Translations under genes and position numbers: made by a program
Notes under the pieces: generated by a model
What the model was told of the DNA's origin: nothing
Database searches by the model: none
Seen by the model: only the letters and a program-made list of their open reading frames with translations
NCBI RefSeq assembly: GCF_001447385.1
Contig: NZ_LLWQ01000099.1
Location: 1 to 63,701 of the forward strand
Origin: Paracoccus sp. MKU1
Lineage (GTDB): Bacteria > Pseudomonadota > Alphaproteobacteria > Rhodobacterales > Rhodobacteraceae
DNA: 63,701 nucleotides
Direction of reading: 5' to 3'
Shown: in pieces, positions 63,281 through 63,701 of the stretch
Position numbering within the stretch: the stretch's first letter is position 1
Layout: every line of letters starts with the position of its first letter

Positions 63281-63701
63281 TTACCCCAGTTTCAGATTGT
63301 CGATGCCGACCAGCCGGTCATAGACCCAGTAAAGGATCAGCACCCCGCCCAGCAGCAGCGCCGCCAGCGCCGCGGCCATGGACCAGTTCAGCGTCTGCGT
63401 CATGTGCATGGCGATCATGTTCGAGATCAGCTGCCCCGACGAGCCGCCGACCAGCGCGGGCGTGATGTAGTAGCCCACCGCCAGGATGAAGACCAGCAGC
63501 GCCCCCGCCCCCAGCCCCGGCAGGGTCTGCGGGAAATAGATCCGGCGGAAGGCGGTCCAGCTGGTGGCGCCCAGGCTGCGCGCGGCGCGCACATAGCTGG
63601 GATTGATGGTGCGCATCACCGAATAGAGCGGCAGGATCATGAAGGGCAGCAGGATATGGGTCATGGCGATGATCGTGCCGGTCTGGTTGAAGATCATCTG
63701 C
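63281..63701 (-). CDS. ABC transporter permease (PotB-type), partial
   Basis: The C-terminal 140 residues of a second polyamine-type permease; the frame is open to the right edge. It has [20 protein letters not shown], the EAA-type loop [27 protein letters not shown] and last helices with [23 protein letters not shown] and [21 protein letters not shown]. It is co-transcribed with the PotC-type gene 5 bp downstream. Such systems import polyamines or related cations. Confidence 0.9.
   Translation of the reverse strand, partial: QMIFNQTGTIIAMTHILLPFMILPLYSVMRTINPSYVRAARSLGATSWTAFRRIYFPQTLPGLGAGALLVFILAVGYYITPALVGGSSGQLISNMIAMHMTQTLNWSMAAALAALLLGGVLILYWVYDRLVGIDNLKLG

Overview
The window is a GC-rich alphaproteobacterial chromosome segment, most likely from Paracoccus or a close Rhodobacteraceae relative. 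The housekeeping block supports this: pntB, fabI, a trp cluster carrying udg, moaC, moeA and lexA, and an alphaproteobacterial SOS box of the form GTTC-N7-GTTC in front of lexA. This assignment rests on recalled family features; no search was run.

Layout. 1-521 is the end of pntB. 693-8697 is a signalling and transport module: an NtrC-type regulator, a sensor kinase, a second NtrC-type regulator, what looks like the decayed 5' end of an encapsulin gene, a bestrophin-family channel and an OFA-family MFS transporter. Both regulators lack an intact GAFTGA loop. The same tandem dyad operator occurs twice, once ahead of the bestrophin unit and once ahead of the transporter. 9317-14946 is a rhizopine-type (moc) catabolic cluster on the minus strand: a LacI regulator, then MocD-like hydroxylase, MocE Rieske ferredoxin, MocB-like binding protein, MocF-like reductase and MocC-like isomerase. 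15142-19808 holds a broken MazE-type antitoxin, an isochorismatase-family hydrolase, a caspase-domain/Sel1 protein paired with a Gly/Asp-rich lipoprotein, and a sugar-isomerase fragment with an in-frame stop. A TetR gene with a 32-bp dyad follows.

21159-30957 is a minus-strand catabolic operon with a divergent LysR gene. It encodes an ABC importer with an NMT1/THI5-type binding protein, an FAD oxidoreductase, a class III CoA-transferase, an enoyl-CoA hydratase-family enzyme, a two-cluster ferredoxin, a DapA-family lyase and an aldehyde dehydrogenase. I cannot match this combination to a described pathway, and it is the best candidate for an undescribed system here. 31229-34625 is a TonB receptor with a YncE-like propeller. 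35072-35725 is a frame-broken IS66 remnant. 35741-38349 holds a DUF305/beta-propeller fusion, a Cys-rich exported protein and a DUF411 protein, probably linked to copper. 38350-40866 is gene-poor and includes a decayed hicAB pair next to tRNA-Pro(TGG).

From 40867 the window is core genome: tRNA-Pro, DUF192, a double cold-shock protein, pdxH, fabI, a LysE exporter, gpt, trpE-ppiD, an aminotransferase, trpGDC with udg, moaC-moeA, lexA, a D,D-carboxypeptidase, tmk-holB-tatD, an MBL hydrolase and an AEC transporter. It ends in two polyamine-type ABC permeases, the second cut by the window edge. Decayed genes cluster between about 5.7 and 40.7 kb, which marks that part as the accessory portion.
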